From Polaromonas sp. A23 (GTDB taxonomy: Bacteria > Pseudomonadota > Gammaproteobacteria > Burkholderiales > Burkholderiaceae_C), in assembly GCF_002001015.1 (NCBI RefSeq), contig NZ_MUNO01000024.1, positions 1 through 64,000 of the forward strand: 64,000 nucleotides of DNA, in the 5' to 3' direction. A program made the translations under genes and the position numbers. Below, piece after piece: positions 62,079 to 64,000 of this stretch (position 1 is the first letter of the stretch; each line of letters begins with the position of its first letter). Under the pieces are notes generated by a model that worked only from the letters and a program-made list of their open reading frames with translations, made no database searches and was not told the DNA's origin.

Positions 62079-63835
62079 GGCCGGGTTTGCGCTGGCCTGG
62101 CGGCAGCCTGACTGGATGGCACGCTGACGCGTTTGTAGAGTGCTACGTTTTCGTTCTTGTCAGTAGGCCGGCGCAGGGTGGCAAGGTATGCCCAGTCCGG
62201 CATGTTGACCGCGGTGCTCAGCTTGTCCTGGGCATCAGCATCGACGACAAGGTAAGGGCATGCAGCTTGGCTCGCTGCCTGGCGTACATCCATGTGGCCG
62301 TGGTATTGAAAGGCCGCAATCTGCGCGCTGTTCAGACCAAAAACTTCGACGCAGGCCTGGGTGTTCACGCGGGCAGCTACTTGCCGTGACAGGGGAGCAT
62401 AGCTGCGCGCATAGTCGAGCAGGGGCAGCCAGAGCGTCATGAGCAACAACCAGCACAGCGTGGCGCCACCCGCAGGCAACACCATGGATTTCCATACCGC
62501 GGCCCGCTGGCGGCCGGCCCGCCATTTGACCAGCCAGGCCCAGGCCAGGGTGGCCAGCGTCGCTGCCAGAAAGGCCAACCAGGAAAAACTCGGCTCGAAG
62601 CCTGGCGCCAGCTTGGCAACATTGGCCGCGGGCTGTCTCGGCATGCCGGTTTGCATGGCGATCCAGATCACCCAGATGATGATGGCGCAACCGGTAAAAA
62701 ACAGCAGCGTGAACCAGTCGATCAGCGAGGCCACGCTGCGTTTGAGCGTGGGCAGGGCGAAAGCGGCAAGGGCGGCGAGCGGTGGCAGGCTCAGCAGCAG
62801 GCTGCGGTCCGACGCGGTGGTGGTCAATGTGGCGGCTACCGCTACAAGCGCAAACCATAAGGGCAGCGCCACGTGCCGGCTGGTCAACTGTTGCCGCCAG
62901 CGCCAGAGCGTCCACGCTGCCAGTGGCCAGGCAGGCCAGGTGAACCAGATCAGCAGGCGCCCCATGCTCCGCCACTCTTTACGGTCTGCCGGGCTTTCCA
63001 GTCCAGGAATCTCTATGCGCCATCGCCAGAGATTCATTCCGTAGGCCAGAGCGGCGACGGCCAGTGTCAGCCCGCCAGTAAGAATGACCCATCGCCAAGC
63101 ATGGGCCTGAGTCTGCTTGTTTCCCCGCTCATCCCGGGTGCTGATCAGGGCGACCAGCGTGCTGCCCGCACCCAACATAACGGCGACCGTGGGGGCGCCA
63201 CTCAGCGCCAGTCCTGCAAGGCCGAGAATGAGCCCTAGCGCTGGGCCCAACACCTTCCATGCATTGCGATAGGCGCTGGCTGCCACGGCATACAGAACAA
63301 GCGCAGTGAAACCCAGCTGCGCAAGGGCCGGCGTCGTTTCATGGGAGAGCTGGGCCAATCCAAGACTTGCGATCAGGGCCAACAGGGCCGCATCGGCAAT
63401 GGCCCGGGCGTAGTCGACCGGGCTGGCTTCGCCACCAAAGGCGAAAGCCACAGGCTGGGCCTGCGGGCTGCGGGCAAGGTAATACACCGCGTACCAGGTC
63501 GTCAGGAGCGTCAGGGCCAGCAGAAAACCGAACGGAATACGTGCTGCAAAAGCAGGGTCGAGGAAAGGCAATGCCTTGATGGCCAGTGCGCCCAGCCAGT
63601 AGGGCAGCAGCGCTTCAAATTCACCGGCCTGTCCGAGCAGTTGTGGATGAAGCCAGCTGGTCGCGCCCGAGGCCAGGGCGCGCATGGTGCCGAAGGCTGC
63701 AAGATCGGCATTTTTCCAGGGGCCGCGGCCCAGGAAGCCGGGCAGTATGTAAGCCACACAGAACAGCAGCAGTGCGAGCCGTGGCAACCGGCGGACTGCA
63801 GACTGGGCAATGATGGCTGGGGATGGTTTATTCAA
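62075..63835 (-). CDS. GT39-like integral membrane glycosyltransferase
   Basis: A 586-aa protein with ~11 TM helices. N-terminal LPGFLGRGPWKNADLAAFG resembles the acidic DE-type loop of ArnT/PMT-family glycosyltransferases, which use polyprenyl-phosphate sugars. The C-terminal ~120 residues are a soluble domain. Acceptor unknown. It is upstream of the MATE gene with ATGA overlap. Confidence 0.7.
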   Translation of the reverse strand: MNKPSPAIIAQSAVRRLPRLALLLFCVAYILPGFLGRGPWKNADLAAFGTMRALASGATSWLHPQLLGQAGEFEALLPYWLGALAIKALPFLDPAFAARIPFGFLLALTLLTTWYAVYYLARSPQAQPVAFAFGGEASPVDYARAIADAALLALIASLGLAQLSHETTPALAQLGFTALVLYAVAASAYRNAWKVLGPALGLILGLAGLALSGAPTVAVMLGAGSTLVALISTRDERGNKQTQAHAWRWVILTGGLTLAVAALAYGMNLWRWRIEIPGLESPADRKEWRSMGRLLIWFTWPAWPLAAWTLWRWRQQLTSRHVALPLWFALVAVAATLTTTASDRSLLLSLPPLAALAAFALPTLKRSVASLIDWFTLLFFTGCAIIIWVIWIAMQTGMPRQPAANVAKLAPGFEPSFSWLAFLAATLATLAWAWLVKWRAGRQRAAVWKSMVLPAGGATLCWLLLMTLWLPLLDYARSYAPLSRQVAARVNTQACVEVFGLNSAQIAAFQYHGHMDVRQAASQAACPYLVVDADAQDKLSTAVNMPDWAYLATLRRPTDKNENVALYKRVSVPSSQAAARPAQTRP

Positions 63836-63871
63836 GGCAGATCAGGAAGACAGAGTGCCCGATTTTGGGGC

Positions 63872-63906
63872 AAAAAAAAGCAGCCTGAGCGTCAGGCTGC
63901 TTTTTT
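63872..63906. terminator. bidirectional terminator between rpmE and GT39-like gene
   Basis: AGCAGCCTGA (63879-63888) and TCAGGCTGCT (63892-63901) form a 10-bp stem with a GCG loop flanked by A and T tracts. It serves rpmE on the minus strand. Confidence 0.9.
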
Positions 63907-63933
63907 CATGTGTGCCGGAGAAAGTGTTGCAGC

Positions 63934-64000
63934 TTACTTGGAAGCTTCTGCAGCAGCATCCTTGGCAGGTGTTTTGCCAAAGCGGTTGCGGAATTTCTCG
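63934..64000 (-). CDS. rpmE: 50S ribosomal protein L31 (3' end only)
   Basis: The last 22 codons read EKFRNRFGKTPAKDAAAEASK then TAA. The ...EKFRNRFGK stretch is the C-terminal signature of L31 (type B group); the Ala/Lys tail is an extension. The start lies beyond the window. Confidence 0.7.
   Translation of the reverse strand, partial: EKFRNRFGKTPAKDAAAEASK

Noticed and set aside
1..64000. CRISPR arrays, tRNA or rRNA genes, prophage
   Set aside because: No regularly spaced repeats, cloverleaf sequences or phage structural genes were found on reading.

Overview
The window looks like chromosomal DNA of a betaproteobacterium of the order Burkholderiales, most likely family Comamonadaceae (Polaromonas, Rhodoferax or Variovorax type). 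The grounds are high GC content, the housekeeping order prlC / yhbY-rlmE / ftsH / folP / glmM, an FtsH with a TTG start, a type-B-like L31, a phosphate block of ppk, ppx, pst and phoBR, and short dispersed palindromes that I associate with this family. The genus is an inference. I saw no tRNA, rRNA, CRISPR array, prophage or intact insertion sequence.

Layout. 1-9.1 kb: housekeeping genes. These are a DUF4124/glutaredoxin-like protein, oligopeptidase A, YhbY, 23S rRNA methyltransferase RlmE, FtsH, dihydropteroate synthase, GlmM and a MOSC protein. 9.2-13 kb: a bacteriohemerythrin, a YitT-type membrane protein, a DUF6151 protein, an aldehyde dehydrogenase whose upstream amidohydrolase partner survives only as a 3' stump, and a 47-aa DUF3149 protein. 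13.2-23.5 kb: an mdtABC-like tripartite multidrug efflux operon, with its two RND pump genes separated by a roughly 790-bp insertion centred on a large palindrome. 24.3-31 kb: an arsenic island with divergent arms. One arm is arsR, an ATP-grasp-like gene, LMW-PTP arsC, a membrane hydroxylase and aqpS. The other is a Grx-type arsC and arsH. A decayed arsH copy and other gene remnants follow. 31-42 kb: accessory metabolism, with two DUF1801 proteins, a dimethylformamidase-type large subunit beside a truncated acyl-CoA ligase, a class III aminotransferase, a Bug solute-binding protein, a LysR regulator and an enoyl-CoA hydratase.

42-60.7 kb is a phosphate-starvation block. Exported phosphatase PhoX stands divergent from a lipid-remodelling operon (OlsB-like acyltransferase, PlcP-like phospholipase C, Agt-like glycosyltransferase). 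Next come ppk1-sixA, a lysine-rich DNA-binding protein, ppx, a CheA/CheY/CheX-like three-gene signalling module, an MliC-like lipoprotein, pstS, pstCAB-phoU and phoB-phoR. Pho-box-like tandem 7-mers (consensus CTGTCAT, 11-bp period) stand before phoX, ppk, the CheA-like gene, the MliC-like gene and pstS, and probably before the lipid operon. PhoB/PhoR encoded at the end of the block would therefore control most of it: phosphate release (PhoX, PlcP), uptake (Pst), storage (Ppk, Ppx) and replacement of phospholipids by phosphorus-free lipids. 60.7-64 kb holds a MATE exporter, a GT39-like membrane glycosyltransferase and the 3' end of rpmE.

The best candidates for undescribed biology are the Pho-boxed CheA/CheY/CheX-like module, the ars island that has an aquaporin but no ArsB/Acr3 pump and carries an unexplained ATP-grasp protein and di-iron hydroxylase, and the several classes of palindromic repeats that interrupt or abut genes.
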